64,000 nucleotides of DNA, taken from contig NZ_JACRAW010000008.1 in the NCBI RefSeq assembly GCF_016213215.1, forward strand, positions 62,001-126,000, written 5' to 3'. This document shows, piece after piece, positions 63,914 to 64,000 of this stretch (position 1 is its first letter; each line of letters starts with the position of its first letter). The position numbers and the translations under genes are program-made. The DNA comes from Bradyrhizobium sp. (GTDB lineage Bacteria > Pseudomonadota > Alphaproteobacteria > Rhizobiales > Xanthobacteraceae). The notes beneath the pieces are model-generated. The model was not told the DNA's origin. It made no database searches and worked only from the letters and a program-made list of their open reading frames with translations.

Positions 63914-64000
63914 TCAGTCCGGAACGAAAGTACGATGCTTGGAACCTGCAGCCGTCAGCAGCGTTAGCGCGTGGGTTCCCGAAACCGGAGCAACGCACGT
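63914..64000 (-). CDS. Possible C-terminal end of an upstream gene (partial)
   Basis: On the minus strand one frame enters from the right edge, THALTLLTAAGSKHRTFVPD, and stops at 63916-63914, 57 bases before the asparagine synthase start. Position and composition suit the end of a real gene in the same operon, but 28 codons are too few to identify it; a second open frame also runs through here. Confidence 0.25.
   Translation of the reverse strand, partial: TCVAPVSGTHALTLLTAAGSKHRTFVPD

Noticed and set aside
1..64000. CRISPR arrays, tRNA/rRNA genes, insertion sequences, attachment sites
   Set aside because: Looked for and not seen by eye; no transposase-like protein and no regularly spaced repeats. 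A covariance-model tRNA scan would be needed to exclude tRNAs completely.

Overview
The window looks like a chromosomal segment of a high-GC alphaproteobacterium, most probably Bradyrhizobium or a close relative. The grounds are the gene order of the [NiFe] uptake-hydrogenase locus (hupUV-hupSLCDF-hupGHIJK-hypABFCDE-hypX-hoxA-hupT), a cbbR/cbbF divergon, and several small orphan proteins of a rhizobial type. The species is inferred from gene content only.

Layout. 1-3.6 kb: Calvin-cycle genes cbbF-cbbP-cbbT on the minus strand (cbbT runs off the left edge), with the LysR regulator cbbR divergent. 3.8-4.7 kb: two small exported or membrane hypotheticals. 4.7-25.9 kb: a nearly unbroken minus-strand hydrogenase locus. 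It encodes an H2-sensing regulatory hydrogenase (HupUV), the energy-conserving enzyme (HupS, HupL, cytochrome b HupC), its protease and chaperones (HupD, F, G, H, I, J, K), the cofactor factors (HypA, B, F, C, D, E and the CO-producing HypX), and the HupT/HoxA two-component system. 26.0-30.8 kb: a probable nickel-uptake operon (NiCoT permease, TonB-dependent receptor, DUF3422 membrane protein) behind a perfect NikR-type operator. 31-35.2 kb: an acyltransferase with SGNH domain, a DUF1428 protein, and a glycosyltransferase fused in frame to a small protein that has its own ribosome binding site. 35.9-40.4 kb: a two-gene RND metal efflux pump plus DUF3240. 40.4-44.6 kb: a low-density stretch of small orphan genes, a broken transglutaminase-family gene, cspA with a terminator, and a GYD protein. 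44.8-63.9 kb: an exopolysaccharide island with initiating phosphosugar transferase, flippase, a GT4 glycosyltransferase, sugar nucleotide dehydrogenase, asparagine-synthase-like amidotransferase, bi-domain oxidoreductase, heparinase-like protein, GMC oxidoreductase/aldo-keto reductase pair, two FkbM methyltransferases, another methyltransferase and an acyltransferase.

How it fits together. H2 would be sensed by HupUV and signalled through HupT to HoxA, a sigma-54 activator. Two good sigma-54 -24/-12 promoters are visible, one before hupS and one before hupG. The second has a FixK/FNR-like box just upstream, so low oxygen may also drive hupG-hyp. Nickel for HypA/HypB would come through the NikR-controlled permease and receptor. 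Reductant from H2 can feed CO2 fixation by the adjacent cbb genes, so the left 31 kb reads as a lithoautotrophy island. The right 19 kb is a separate surface-polysaccharide locus whose gene set predicts an amidated, methylated and acylated uronic-acid-containing polymer. No tRNA, rRNA, insertion sequence or CRISPR array was recognised.
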